Of a stretch of DNA of 64,000 nucleotides, positions 1-8,323 are shown in pieces (position 1 is the first letter of the stretch; the number at the start of each line of letters is the position of its first letter). The DNA comes from Haloimpatiens massiliensis (lineage in GTDB: Bacteria; Bacillota; Clostridia; Clostridiales; Clostridiaceae), in NCBI RefSeq assembly GCF_900184255.1, contig NZ_LT854640.1, forward strand, positions 1,921,103 to 1,985,102, in the 5' to 3' direction. The notes under the pieces were generated by a model. The model was not told where the DNA came from. It was given only the letters and a program-made list of their open reading frames with translations, and did not search any database. The position numbers and the translations under genes were made by a program.

Positions 1-78
1 CACTATTCTATCTATGTTATAACCTATTTCTGTGATAAATATCCATTTTCAACACTGATTTAAAACATAGCCTAAACT

Positions 79-309
79 AAAAATCTGATTTTAATGTAGT
101 AATAAATGTGGAATTGGGGACTATTGAACTAGCCTTAGAACTTCTTATGTCTCTCAATTAAAGAACCGTTAAGAAGCTTTCATATTTGAACGAGGAACGA
201 GTGAGTTTCAAAGCTTTAGGGGCTTTAACTGTGAGACATTTAGAAGTTCTTGGCGTATTGTGAACAGTCCCAAATTACACATTTATTACGGAATTAAAAT
301 CAGATTTTT
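79..309. repeat. Solo copy of the ~230-bp long-palindrome repeat (type 2)
   Basis: An imperfect palindrome whose ends are AAAATCTGATTTTAAT and its complement. Near-identical sequence recurs at 5254..5484 (opposite orientation), 10665..10895 and 44150..44380. The arms could fold into one very long hairpin, with the centre around the GAACGAGGAACGAGTGAG segment. There is no coding capacity, so it resembles a MITE or a large REP-type element. This copy stands alone, whereas those at 10.7 and 44.2 kb form the right end of a larger composite. Confidence 0.85.
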
Positions 310-359
310 GTTTAATGTATTATCTCACAACATATTCTTTCTCTGAATTTTAATAAAAG

Positions 360-387
360 TTGATAAAATAGTAAATTTTATGATAAT
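360..387 (+). promoter_or_regulatory. Possible sigma-A promoter of galE
   Basis: TTGATA at 360..365 and GATAAT at 382..387 are separated by 16 bp, about 45 bp ahead of the galE start. The region is very AT-rich, so chance matches are likely. Confidence 0.35.
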
Positions 388-431
388 ATAGTTATAGAAA
401 AGGTTTTCTTAAATGAAATGGAGGGATATTA

Positions 432-1418
432 ATGTCTATTTTAGTTTGTGGCGGTGCAGGATATATAGGCAGCCATATGGTTGCTCACCTTTTAGAAAAT
501 AATAAAGAAGTAATTATTGTAGATAATCTACAAAAAGGACATAAGGAGTCCTTATTGGGGGGTAAATTATACATTGGAGATTTAAGAGATTCTGAATTTC
601 TTGATAAAGTTTTTAAGGAAAACTCTATAGAAGGCGTTATTGATTTTGCAGCTGATTCACTGGTAGGAGAAAGTGTTAAGGATCCTCTAAAATATTTTAA
701 TAATAACGTGTATTCTACTATAAACCTATTAACTACCATGAAAAATTTTGGAGTTAAGTATATTGTATTTTCTTCTACTGCTGCTACCTACGGTGAACCA
801 GAAAATACCCCTATACTAGAAGATGATAAAACTTATCCTACTAATCCTTATGGAGAGTCTAAATTAACTGTAGAAAAAATTTTAAAATGGTGTGATAATG
901 CTTATGGTATTAAATATACAGCTCTTAGATATTTCAATGCCTCTGGAGCTCATATCAATGGCAAAATTGGAGAGGACCATAATCCTGAAACTCACCTAAT
1001 TCCTATAATTCTTCAAGCTGCTTTAGGTAAAAGAGAAAAAGTAAGCATATTTGGAGATGACTATCCAACAAAAGACGGCACTTGTGTAAGAGATTATATA
1101 CATGTAAGTGATTTAGCCTCTGCACATCTTCTAGCTTTAGAAAGACTTAAACGTACAGGAGAAAGTAAAATTTACAACCTAGGAAATGGAGAAGGTTTTT
1201 CAGTAAAGGAAGTTATAGAAACTTGTAAAAAAATAACGGGAGTTAAAATAAAATGTGAAATAAGTACAAGGCGGGCTGGAGACCCTGCAATATTAATAGC
1301 TTCTTCAAAAAAAGCTATAGAAGAGTTAAATTGGAATCCTAAATACAATTCCTTAGAAAACATAATAGATACTGCTTGGCAATGGCATAAAACTCATCCG
1401 AATGGATATACAAAATAA
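432..1418 (+). CDS. galE: UDP-glucose 4-epimerase GalE
   Basis: Interconverts UDP-glucose and UDP-galactose in the cytoplasm (Leloir pathway, also supplying UDP-Gal for surface glycans). The 328-residue length is normal for the extended SDR family. The N-terminal Rossmann motif GGAGYIGSH (residues 7-15) binds NAD. The catalytic region has SSTAATYG (around 114-121) and Y(x3)K as YGESK (around 141-145). A GGAGGG ribosome binding site sits 6 bp before the ATG. The next gene, an aldose-1-epimerase relative on the same strand, fits a galactose-related role. Identification is by whole-protein resemblance to GalE. Confidence 0.95.
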   Translation: MSILVCGGAGYIGSHMVAHLLENNKEVIIVDNLQKGHKESLLGGKLYIGDLRDSEFLDKVFKENSIEGVIDFAADSLVGESVKDPLKYFNNNVYSTINLLTTMKNFGVKYIVFSSTAATYGEPENTPILEDDKTYPTNPYGESKLTVEKILKWCDNAYGIKYTALRYFNASGAHINGKIGEDHNPETHLIPIILQAALGKREKVSIFGDDYPTKDGTCVRDYIHVSDLASAHLLALERLKRTGESKIYNLGNGEGFSVKEVIETCKKITGVKIKCEISTRRAGDPAILIASSKKAIEELNWNPKYNSLENIIDTAWQWHKTHPNGYTK

Positions 1419-1451
1419 AATAATTCAACTGATAAATTACAATATACAAAT

Positions 1452-1528
1452 AGGAGGTGAACGCTGCTGTAAAATTGTAGGTTTTTCCTATATAAATTTT
1501 TATGTATTATTAGCAGCGGTGTTATATG
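1452..1528 (+). promoter_or_regulatory. Shine-Dalgarno separated from its start codon by a hairpin
   Basis: A perfect AGGAGGTGA (1452..1460) lies 67 bp ahead of the ATG at 1526, and no ribosome binding site is nearer. The intervening DNA can fold: CGCTGCT (1462..1468) pairs with AGCAGCG (1512..1518), with an inner TAGG/CCTA mini-stem. If the hairpin is skipped, about 11 nt remain between the Shine-Dalgarno and the ATG, which is normal spacing. An in-frame TAG at 1511..1513 excludes any upstream start. Confidence 0.6.
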
Positions 1529-2455
1529 ATTTATACTAAAAACTTCATGAATACCAAAGGTATATATTTAGAAGATGATAATTTGAGAGTAGTTGTTCTA
1601 CCTGAAATAGGTGGAAAAATAGCATCCATATATCATAAGAAAAAGGAATTTGAACTTCTATTTCAAAATAAATTTAAAAGATACGAAAAGCCTTCATTAA
1701 ATTCCCACTTTGAAAAATTTGATGCCTCAGGTTTTGATGATGCTTTTCCTACAATAGACCCTTGCAGAGTTGTCTATGAAAACAAGGAAATTTTATATCC
1801 TGATCATGGTGAAATTTGGACCTCAGCTTTTGATTATAAAATAGAAAATAAAAAAGTTTTATTGAGTTTTAATAGTACCATATTACCTTATAAATATATG
1901 AAAACTCTTTATTTAGAAGAAGGAAAGTTAATAATAGATTATAATATTAAAAATACTGGCAATTTACCTATACCATGCATATGGGCTATGCACTGTTTAA
2001 TAAATTGTGAAGAAGAAATGGAAATCAACTTTCCAAAGGGAACACAAAAAATAATAAATGTGCACAAGAGTGATAATTTAGGTGAGCTAAATTCTATACA
2101 TCCTTATCCTCAAACAACAACTCCACAAGGGAAAATTTATAATTTGAATAAAGTAGGAAAAAAAGATTTAAATAATACTGAAAAATATTATGCTTATAGC
2201 ATTTTAGAAGAAGGAATTTGTTCTGTTTATTATCCTAATAAAGATGTAACATACAAAATAGAATTCAATAAGGATGTGCTTCCTTATTTAGGTTTTTGGA
2301 TTACTGAAGGAGGTTTTAGAGGCGATTATAATTGTGCCCTAGAACCTACTAATGGATTTTATGACAGTATTCCTATTGCAAAAGAAAACAATAAGCTATT
2401 TTATCTTAAAAAAGAAGAAGACTTAAATTTTAAAATAACCATAGAACTTTTTTAA
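1526..2455 (+). CDS. Aldose 1-epimerase (galactose mutarotase)-like protein
   Basis: A 309-residue protein of the galactose-mutarotase beta-sandwich superfamily. It starts with the sheet-rich segment LRVVVLPEIGGKIASIYHKK, typical of aldose-1-epimerase-like proteins, and has HGEIWTSAF (around residues 93-101), the region that in the family carries a sugar-binding His. AMHCLINC (around 153-160) and a late LEPTNGFYDS segment also resemble family conserved blocks. It lies 107 bp after galE on the same strand. Activity may be anomer interconversion, but the family also includes enzymes and binding proteins of other specificity, so no gene symbol is given. Its initiation region is unusual: the only good ribosome binding site is 67 bp upstream across a potential hairpin. 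Confidence 0.75.
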   Translation: MIYTKNFMNTKGIYLEDDNLRVVVLPEIGGKIASIYHKKKEFELLFQNKFKRYEKPSLNSHFEKFDASGFDDAFPTIDPCRVVYENKEILYPDHGEIWTSAFDYKIENKKVLLSFNSTILPYKYMKTLYLEEGKLIIDYNIKNTGNLPIPCIWAMHCLINCEEEMEINFPKGTQKIINVHKSDNLGELNSIHPYPQTTTPQGKIYNLNKVGKKDLNNTEKYYAYSILEEGICSVYYPNKDVTYKIEFNKDVLPYLGFWITEGGFRGDYNCALEPTNGFYDSIPIAKENNKLFYLKKEEDLNFKITIELF

Positions 2456-2467
2456 AATAAGTATTAT

Positions 2468-2611
2468 TTAATTATCCATCATTGTTTTAAAAATATCTAT
2501 TGGCTTACATAACATTCTCTTAAAATAAGTAATTACTAGCAATATTGCCGCAAAGGCAATTAACCAAATTACATCTATAAGATATATAAAAAAGCTTTTT
2601 CTTCGTTTCAT
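2468..2611 (-). CDS. Small single-pass membrane protein, unknown function
   Basis: A 47-residue reading frame beginning MKRRKSFFIYLIDVIWLIAF. A positively charged N-terminus is followed by one hydrophobic helix (about residues 7-29) and a short polar tail. A possible AAGGA ribosome binding site lies about 12 bp before the ATG. It is the only coding signal in the 380 bp between the epimerase-like gene and the LacI-type regulator. The positive-inside arrangement and absence of rare-looking codons favour a real gene, but I recognise no family. Confidence 0.45.
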   Translation of the reverse strand: MKRRKSFFIYLIDVIWLIAFAAILLVITYFKRMLCKPIDIFKTMMDN

Positions 2612-2814
2612 GGATTGTCCACATCCTTTTCTTAGATAAAATTATATAAATTTTATTTCCTGCTTATTTTATTTATACTAGCATTTACTATTTTTATTCT
2701 AGCAAAACCTAGTAAGAATTAAACTTTAACTCCTATTTTAATTATACACCGTATAGAAAATTATATATATAAATAGTTTCAATATGGTTAAAATATGGTT
2801 AAAATATAAAATTT

Positions 2815-2838
2815 TAAAGAGAAGCATTAGCTTCTCTT
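2815..2838 (-). terminator. Rho-independent terminator of the LacI-family gene
   Basis: AGAGAAGC-TAAT-GCTTCTCT hairpin followed by T-rich sequence on the minus strand, immediately after the regulator's stop codon. Confidence 0.8.
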
Positions 2839-3843
2839 TTATTTTTGTTTTTTACATGATTCTCTTTCTATTAGCTGATAAGGCAGTACATAATTTTTTT
2901 CTTCCATCTTCTGTTTATTAATAATTTTAATTAACATTCTCATACCTACAGATCCCATATCATACATTGGTTGTGCTACGGTAGTTAGCTTAGGATAAAA
3001 TACTGATGCTTCATATATGTCGTTAAATCCCATTACATCTATATCTTCTGGCACTTTTATACCCTTTTCTCTCAAAGCATTTATAGCTCCTATAGCACAT
3101 TCATCGCTACCACAAAATACTGCATCCACATTTTCATTTTCTAATATCTTTATCATTCCCTTATACCCATCTTCTACCTTTAATCCACCAGAGTAAATAA
3201 GAGATTTTTCAGATTTTAGTTCATTTTCTTCAATAGCTTTTCTATATCCTACATATCTCATAGATGTTATGTTATTTTCATCATCTTTATTTCCTATGTA
3301 AGCTATTTTTCTATTTTCATTTTTAATTAAGTAATTTACTGCATCATAAGCTGCACCTTCATTATCTATGGAAACGCTTGGAAAATTCTTTTCCTTATCT
3401 GTATTCTCTATTAGAACCATTGGAATTCCCAATTCCTTTATAAAGTCTAATATTTTAGGCTGCAGGGAACTACTCATATAAAGTATTCCATCTACCATCT
3501 TTTCCCTAAGAACTCTTAAGTAGTTTATTTCTTTTTCTAAATCCAAGTCCGTATTGCAAAGCATTATGTTATAGTCATATATATTAGCAACGTCCTCAGC
3601 GCCTCTTACTATCTCTGGATAAAATTGGCTAGATATATCAGGAATTATCATTCCTATAGTACTGGTTCTTTGTGTTTTTAAACTTCTAGCTACAATATTC
3701 GGTCTGTATTGTAACTTATCAATTGCCTCTAATACCTTTTTCTTTGTTTCTTCATTTACCACATTTATATTATTCAAAACTCTTGATACCGTTGCAATTG
3801 ATACGCCTGCTTCTCTCGCTACGTCTTTAATTGAAGCCGCCAT
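2839..3843 (-). CDS. ccpA: LacI-family transcriptional regulator, CcpA-like
   Basis: A 334-residue repressor. The N-terminal helix-turn-helix IKDVAREAGVSIATVSRVLNN is the LacI/GalR signature; residues about 50-60 contain the hinge (YRPNIVARSLK), and the rest is a periplasmic-binding-protein-like effector domain (IGMIIPDISSQFYPEIVRG onward). The conserved QP(x)YDMGSVGMRML segment near the C-terminus is typical of CcpA, the HPr-Ser-P-dependent catabolite regulator of Firmicutes. The lack of a sugar operon directly attached fits a global rather than local regulator. AGGAG lies 8 bp before the ATG. Assignment to CcpA rather than another LacI member rests on remembered resemblance to clostridial CcpA. 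Confidence 0.65.
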   Translation of the reverse strand: MAASIKDVAREAGVSIATVSRVLNNINVVNEETKKKVLEAIDKLQYRPNIVARSLKTQRTSTIGMIIPDISSQFYPEIVRGAEDVANIYDYNIMLCNTDLDLEKEINYLRVLREKMVDGILYMSSSLQPKILDFIKELGIPMVLIENTDKEKNFPSVSIDNEGAAYDAVNYLIKNENRKIAYIGNKDDENNITSMRYVGYRKAIEENELKSEKSLIYSGGLKVEDGYKGMIKILENENVDAVFCGSDECAIGAINALREKGIKVPEDIDVMGFNDIYEASVFYPKLTTVAQPMYDMGSVGMRMLIKIINKQKMEEKNYVLPYQLIERESCKKQK

Positions 3844-3948
3844 ATTATCAACTCCTATACATATTATTCTAATTATTATACCCTAAAAAAACTGTCACTT
3901 ACAAGCTAAAATATATTTTATTTTACTATTTTTAAGGTTATTTTATAA

Positions 3949-5118
3949 TTACATTAAAAAATATTCTTTAACCATACTACTTATATAAGATAAGGTTGGA
4001 ATTTCACCTATAAATCCATTTAAATTACATTGCCCATAAATCAATATAGGCACGTACTCTCTAGTATGCTTACTATGCCCTATAGTTGGGTCATTTCCAT
4101 GATCTCCTGTAACTATTAATATATCCTCCTCATTCATTACACTAAGTATTTTACCTATATATTCGTCTATTATTTTAAGTTCCATAGCATATTTATAAGC
4201 ATCTTGAACATGTCCTGCTATATCCGTTCCCTGCACATTGCTCAAAATAAATGCTTCTTTAGTATTTATTATCTCCTTTAAAGTTAAATTTAATATATTT
4301 TTCGTATCTTTTTGTATTAAATTCTTTCCATGAGGATTATGTATTATATCCCCTGCTTTTCCTATCAAAATTACTGGAATGTTTTTATATCCTAACAAAT
4401 ATTGAATTTGTTTATCATCTTTATGATAAAAAGGCAAATTAGCATTTATATATCCTCTATCCTCATAAATCCCTGATTTTACTAGATTTATACCTATAAC
4501 TCCATTTTGCTTTTTTTCTATAAAAAACTTTAACTTATCTACTGATACAAAAGCCCCGTTAACCGTAACCCTTGAAACTTCTGAAGCTTCTCTAACAATA
4601 TTAGCTATTTTAAAGATTTCTTCGTATCCTATTTTGTTCAGGTCAGCTGTAACACTATATATTTGTCCTATATCCCCTTCTAAACTATCACCAATTATAA
4701 TATAATCTCCTATACATAGTAATTTAAAGTTTTTTTCTTTTACTATATATTCTATTTTATATCCCTGATGCTCAAGTAACTTTCCTATTTCATGGGCTTT
4801 TTCAGAAAACACTTGAATATTTCTATTAAATTCTTTTCTCCCCATAATCTCTTGATGTCCTAAAAATGAATCTGCTCCAGGGTGATTTAGAGCACATTTG
4901 CCGTAAGTACAATTTAAACTCTTTTTCATATACTCCGTTTCATAATCTAAAGCATTCATTATTCCTATTTTCTCCAAATTGGGGAGTTTTAAAGAGCTAA
5001 CCCTACAAAATACATGCTTTAAAGTATTAGCTCCTACATCCTCTTTTCTATTGACCTGTACATCCTCCATTGCTCCAATACCTAATCCATCTATAACTAA
5101 AACTATAAATCTTCCCAT
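3949..5118 (-). CDS. YhfW-like phosphopentomutase-family metalloenzyme
   Basis: Alkaline-phosphatase-superfamily mutase related to phosphopentomutase DeoB. Family features: metal-binding IDGLGIGAMEDV at the N-terminus, DVGANTLKHV, GADSFLGHQEIMG (around residues 86-98), and the C-terminal block VTGDHGNDPTIGHSKHTREYVP with metal-binding Asp/His residues. In DeoB the position matching the Ser of ADSFLGHQE is a phosphorylated Thr in KDT(x)TGHWE, so the nucleophile may be Ser here, as in the uncharacterised YhfW subgroup. ATG at 5118 is preferred over the GTG at 5127 because AAGGTG lies 7 bp before it and overlaps the GTG. The substrate is unknown, and no nucleoside-salvage genes are adjacent. Confidence 0.75.
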   Translation of the reverse strand: MGRFIVLVIDGLGIGAMEDVQVNRKEDVGANTLKHVFCRVSSLKLPNLEKIGIMNALDYETEYMKKSLNCTYGKCALNHPGADSFLGHQEIMGRKEFNRNIQVFSEKAHEIGKLLEHQGYKIEYIVKEKNFKLLCIGDYIIIGDSLEGDIGQIYSVTADLNKIGYEEIFKIANIVREASEVSRVTVNGAFVSVDKLKFFIEKKQNGVIGINLVKSGIYEDRGYINANLPFYHKDDKQIQYLLGYKNIPVILIGKAGDIIHNPHGKNLIQKDTKNILNLTLKEIINTKEAFILSNVQGTDIAGHVQDAYKYAMELKIIDEYIGKILSVMNEEDILIVTGDHGNDPTIGHSKHTREYVPILIYGQCNLNGFIGEIPTLSYISSMVKEYFLM

Positions 5119-5253
5119 ATTTAACACCTTATCCTCAAATCAATTGAGACTTAATTTACATATAACTCATCCCTATGCTAACTCTGCTTAAACTTCATAT
5201 ACAGCCTACTTCCATGTACATTATATCATATATTGTGAAGCAATACATTGAAG

Positions 5254-5484
5254 AAAAATCTGATTTTAATTCCGTAATAAATATGTAATTTTAGACTGTT
5301 TACAATACGCCAAGAACTTCTAAATGTGTCACAGTTAAAGCCCCTAAAGCTTTCAAACTCACTGGTTCCTCGTTCAAACATGAAAGCTTCTTAACGGGTA
5401 TTTAATTTTGACACATAAGAAGTTCTAAGGCTAGTTCAATAGTCCCAAATTCCACACTTATTACTACATTAAAATCAGATTTTT
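5254..5484. repeat. Long-palindrome repeat (type 2), reversed copy
   Basis: About 230 bp, reverse complement of the repeat at 79..309, with AAAAATCTGATTTT at both ends. It is the left half of a degraded composite element whose other remnant lies at 6965..7043, the two being split by the insertion sequence. Confidence 0.85.
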
Positions 5485-5541
5485 AGCTTAATATGTATCT
5501 GGTTTGAGAGGAGAAGCCTACTAAAGGATAATTTTCCTCTG

Positions 5542-6929
5542 CTTTAAATGAGCAAATTTCATAACAAATTATGGAATAAAAATAGACATTCATAATATCC
5601 TAGTGTATTATATTTCTGTCAGAAAACATAAACAAAGGATGAATATAAATGTCTACAGAAAATAATATACCATATAATAAAGAGATTAACAATTTCATAA
5701 TTAAACTTGGATTATCATTATATTTAACACTGCCTCAATTAAAACATGTTTGTGAATTTATCTTTGCAGCCGTAGGTCGTGGGTATGATGGCAAAGTTAT
5801 TCATATAGCTGAAAGTTGCTATCAGAGTACTTATAGAACATCCATAGGTCAATTTTTATCCAAAAGCCCATGGAATGAAGATTATATTTTGAGAGCATTA
5901 CAAAAGTTCGCAGTTAATAAAATTTGGCAGTTATCTCGTGATACAGGAAAGCCTATTTATGTGATTATTGATGATACTATCTGTAAGAAGACAAAGCCTT
6001 CGTCACGGGCTAAAAATCCTATAGAAAAGTGTCAATTTCATCAATCACATTTAGAAAATAAAAAAGTCTATGGACACCAAGTTGTAGGTGCTTTACTACA
6101 ATGTGGCGATGTTACAATTCCTTATCAGCTAACGCTTTATGATAAGACTAAAGTCGATAAAGACAATAAAAAATTTACTAAGATTAATATTGCTGTAAAT
6201 ATAATATCTTCATTACCCGAACCACCTATTCAAGGTTTCGTCTTAGGGGATAGTTGGTATAGTGCTGAAATAATTATAAAAACAGCAAAGGCAAAAGGCT
6301 TTGAATATATAGGAGCGTTAAAAACTAATAGAATTATATACCCAAAGTGCTCGCGCATGAATCATAAAATTAATGGTTTTGCCAAAACTATAAACAAGGA
6401 AGACTTTCACCTCGTAACAGTGAATAAGCACTCTTACTATGTTTATAGATATGAGGGCAAAATCAATGGTTTTAAAAATGTTGTAATTCTTATTAGTTAT
6501 CCTAAAGAAGCTCTCTATAATGAAAAAGCATTAAAATCTTTTATATCAACAGATATAAATCTCACAACAGAAGAAATACTTTTTCAATACCGTGAACGTT
6601 GGACAATTGAAGTATTTTTCCGTCAAAATAAGATGGAATTAGGTTTTGATAATTATCAAGTTCGTGGTGAAAAAGCCATAAAGAGATTTTGGATTTTAAC
6701 TCAATTGACTTATCTTTATTGTACTTGTTGCATAAGCACAGATTGTTCTAAATTTGGAGAAGGTTTAAAAATAGCTCGTAAACAATCCCAACAAGAAGTA
6801 ATTGCTTGGGTATATTCTCAATATAAAAAAGGAGTTAGTTTAAATGCTATTTTTGATACTCTTAAATTATCACACAATAAGTGTGCTTAAGTAATGTAAA
6901 ATAATGTAAGTGTTTTTGCTCATTTAAAG
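5542..6929 (+). mobile_element. Complete IS4-family insertion sequence
   Basis: The 1,388-bp element has 15-bp perfect terminal inverted repeats, CTTTAAATGAGCAAA at 5542..5556 and its complement at 6915..6929. It is flanked by an 8-bp direct repeat TTCCTCTG (5534..5541 and 6930..6937), which is the expected target duplication. It contains one intact transposase gene. The target was the inner arm (CCTACTAAAGGAT...TTTTCCTC) of a composite palindromic repeat. Confidence 0.9.
5649..6890 (+). CDS. IS4-family DDE transposase
   Basis: A 413-residue transposase, intact. DDE catalytic residues are visible: first Asp in VIIDDTICKK (around residue 109-111), second Asp in VLGDSWYSAE (around 199), and Glu in YRERWTIEVFFRQNK, which fits the Y-x2-R-x3-E-x6-K signature of IS4 transposases exactly. 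Ends with matching inverted repeats and an 8-bp target duplication suggest the ISPepr1-like branch of IS4, for which 7-8 bp duplications are known; that subgroup assignment is inference. AAAGGA precedes the ATG by 9 bp. No frameshift or truncation is visible, so the element may be mobile. Confidence 0.9.
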   Translation: MSTENNIPYNKEINNFIIKLGLSLYLTLPQLKHVCEFIFAAVGRGYDGKVIHIAESCYQSTYRTSIGQFLSKSPWNEDYILRALQKFAVNKIWQLSRDTGKPIYVIIDDTICKKTKPSSRAKNPIEKCQFHQSHLENKKVYGHQVVGALLQCGDVTIPYQLTLYDKTKVDKDNKKFTKINIAVNIISSLPEPPIQGFVLGDSWYSAEIIIKTAKAKGFEYIGALKTNRIIYPKCSRMNHKINGFAKTINKEDFHLVTVNKHSYYVYRYEGKINGFKNVVILISYPKEALYNEKALKSFISTDINLTTEEILFQYRERWTIEVFFRQNKMELGFDNYQVRGEKAIKRFWILTQLTYLYCTCCISTDCSKFGEGLKIARKQSQQEVIAWVYSQYKKGVSLNAIFDTLKLSHNKCA

Positions 6930-6964
6930 TTCCTCTGCTTATCTATGGAAAATTTTTAATTTAT

Positions 6965-7043
6965 TTGAAAACATTAGAATTTCTTGGCGGATTGCGAACA
7001 GTCTTAAAAAATATATTTATTGTGGACTTAAAGACAGATTTTT
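6965..7043. repeat. Truncated long-palindrome repeat (type 1)
   Basis: About 79 bp matching one end of the type-1 palindrome seen at 10021..10252 and 43415..43646 (AGAATTTCTTGGCG...ACAGATTTTT, reverse orientation). The rest of this copy has been lost. Together with 5254..5484 and the arm remnants around the insertion sequence it represents a third, decayed composite element. Confidence 0.75.
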
Positions 7044-7074
7044 CTTATTGCACTTACATAACAATATTCTTACT

Positions 7075-7869
7075 CTACGCTAATATGAATTTCTCTATAA
7101 CCTTGCTTACACCATGATTATCGTTAGTATCTGTTACATAATCACTTACCTTTTTAACATTATCATACGCATTGCCCATGGCAACTCCTAATCCTGCATA
7201 TTTTATCATTTCTATATCATTTTCACTGTCACCTACTGCTATTACTTCTTCCTTCTTTATATTGTTAATTTTAGCAATGTATTCTATGGCATATTTTTTA
7301 CTTATATCTTCGTTTCCTAATTCAAAATAGTACGGTCCTGTTTGCATTACAGGTATATTATATGGCTCTATAATTCTATTAAATTTATTTTTCTCCTCCT
7401 CTGTGAAGCAAACACCTACTATCTTTGTGACATGTTCTATTTCCATACAATCTTTTATATTCAAACATACGCATATATTTTTTTCTCTCAAATAATCAAA
7501 CTCTGGATTTTCCTTATCTACATATGAATTTTCTTGATCAAATACAATGTAATTTATATTTCCTTCTCTAAGCTTACAAATTATCTCCTTATACATATTT
7601 TTATCTACTGTATGCATTTTAATTATTTGCTTATTTTCTGCTTTAACTATTACTGCTCCATTTATAGTTGCTAATTCTCCAGTAATATTTAATCTATCTA
7701 TATATTTTTTAATTGCATTAAATTCCCTTCCAGATGCAAGTACAACCTTTACTCCCTTGTCTAAGCATTTTTTAATTGCCTCTACATTCTCCTTTTCTAA
7801 TCTTGATTCTGAATTGAGTAATGTTCCATCCATATCTAACGCCAATAATTTATACTTCATATCATTCAT
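7075..7869 (-). CDS. HAD-superfamily (Cof-type) phosphatase
   Basis: Cytoplasmic phosphatase, 264 residues from ATG 7869. Motif I is DMDGTLLNS (around residues 13-21) with the nucleophile and acid/base Asp pair, motif II is the Ser of LASGRE, motif III the Lys before the cap end (SKKYAIEYIAK) and motif IV is GDSENDIEMI. The cap lies between motifs II and III, as in the Cof/class IIB group, which act on sugar phosphates, phosphorylated cofactors or similar small molecules; the substrate is not predictable. The start at 7869 is chosen because GGAGGT lies 7 bp before it, overlapping the more upstream ATG at 7884. Confidence 0.9.
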   Translation of the reverse strand: MNDMKYKLLALDMDGTLLNSESRLEKENVEAIKKCLDKGVKVVLASGREFNAIKKYIDRLNITGELATINGAVIVKAENKQIIKMHTVDKNMYKEIICKLREGNINYIVFDQENSYVDKENPEFDYLREKNICVCLNIKDCMEIEHVTKIVGVCFTEEEKNKFNRIIEPYNIPVMQTGPYYFELGNEDISKKYAIEYIAKINNIKKEEVIAVGDSENDIEMIKYAGLGVAMGNAYDNVKKVSDYVTDTNDNHGVSKVIEKFILA

Positions 7870-8061
7870 TAGCCATACCTCCATCTAATAATTCTACTAA
7901 AATAGTATCCCCATTTATATATTAATACAAAATTTAATTTCTATCCAATTTACACACTTAAAATGCCTCTATTAATGGGGTTTTCACAACGTTTTCATTC
8001 AATCTTGCTCCATTTTCTGAACATTTGAATAGAGAATTTATAAGCAAATAGAATGCTTAAA

Positions 8062-8217
8062 CCACAAAAGATACAATGTGGTGGAATTATGAACTTTCTC
8101 CTCCATGACTTGCATAAGAGCTCGGAACAATAAATTTAATTTAAACAGTTCCTTCGCTTCTTATGCAAGTCATTCCAGATAAATTTCATAATTCAAGTAA
8201 TGTAATGCTTTTTGTGG
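8062..8217. repeat. ~156-bp palindromic repeat (second family)
   Basis: Begins CCACAAAAGATACAATG and ends with TGTAATGCTTTTTGTGG. The inner arms TCCATGACTTGCATAAGAGC and its near-complement meet around TTTAATTTAAACAG. A second full copy lies at 48465..48619 in the opposite orientation and a half copy at 55192..55264. The rest of the 450-bp gap between the phosphatase and the lipoprotein shows nothing coding. Confidence 0.85.
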
Positions 8218-8323
8218 GGTAATCATAGAATACTATTTAGTCATTTGGTAATAATTTCATAATAGAGATCATATTGTATATTATCAATTTACAAATTTAC
8301 ATTTTAGAAAGGATAAAAAATAA

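Noticed and set aside
79..309. Direct-repeat CRISPR-like array in the palindromic repeats
   Set aside because: The copies are long, dispersed palindromes with no regular short repeats and spacers, and no cas genes are present.
1456..1480. Possible 7-codon leader peptide (GTG ... TAG) between galE and the mutarotase-like gene
   Set aside because: The GTG overlaps the AGGAGGTG itself, leaving no spacing for initiation; the hairpin-bridged start explains the layout better.
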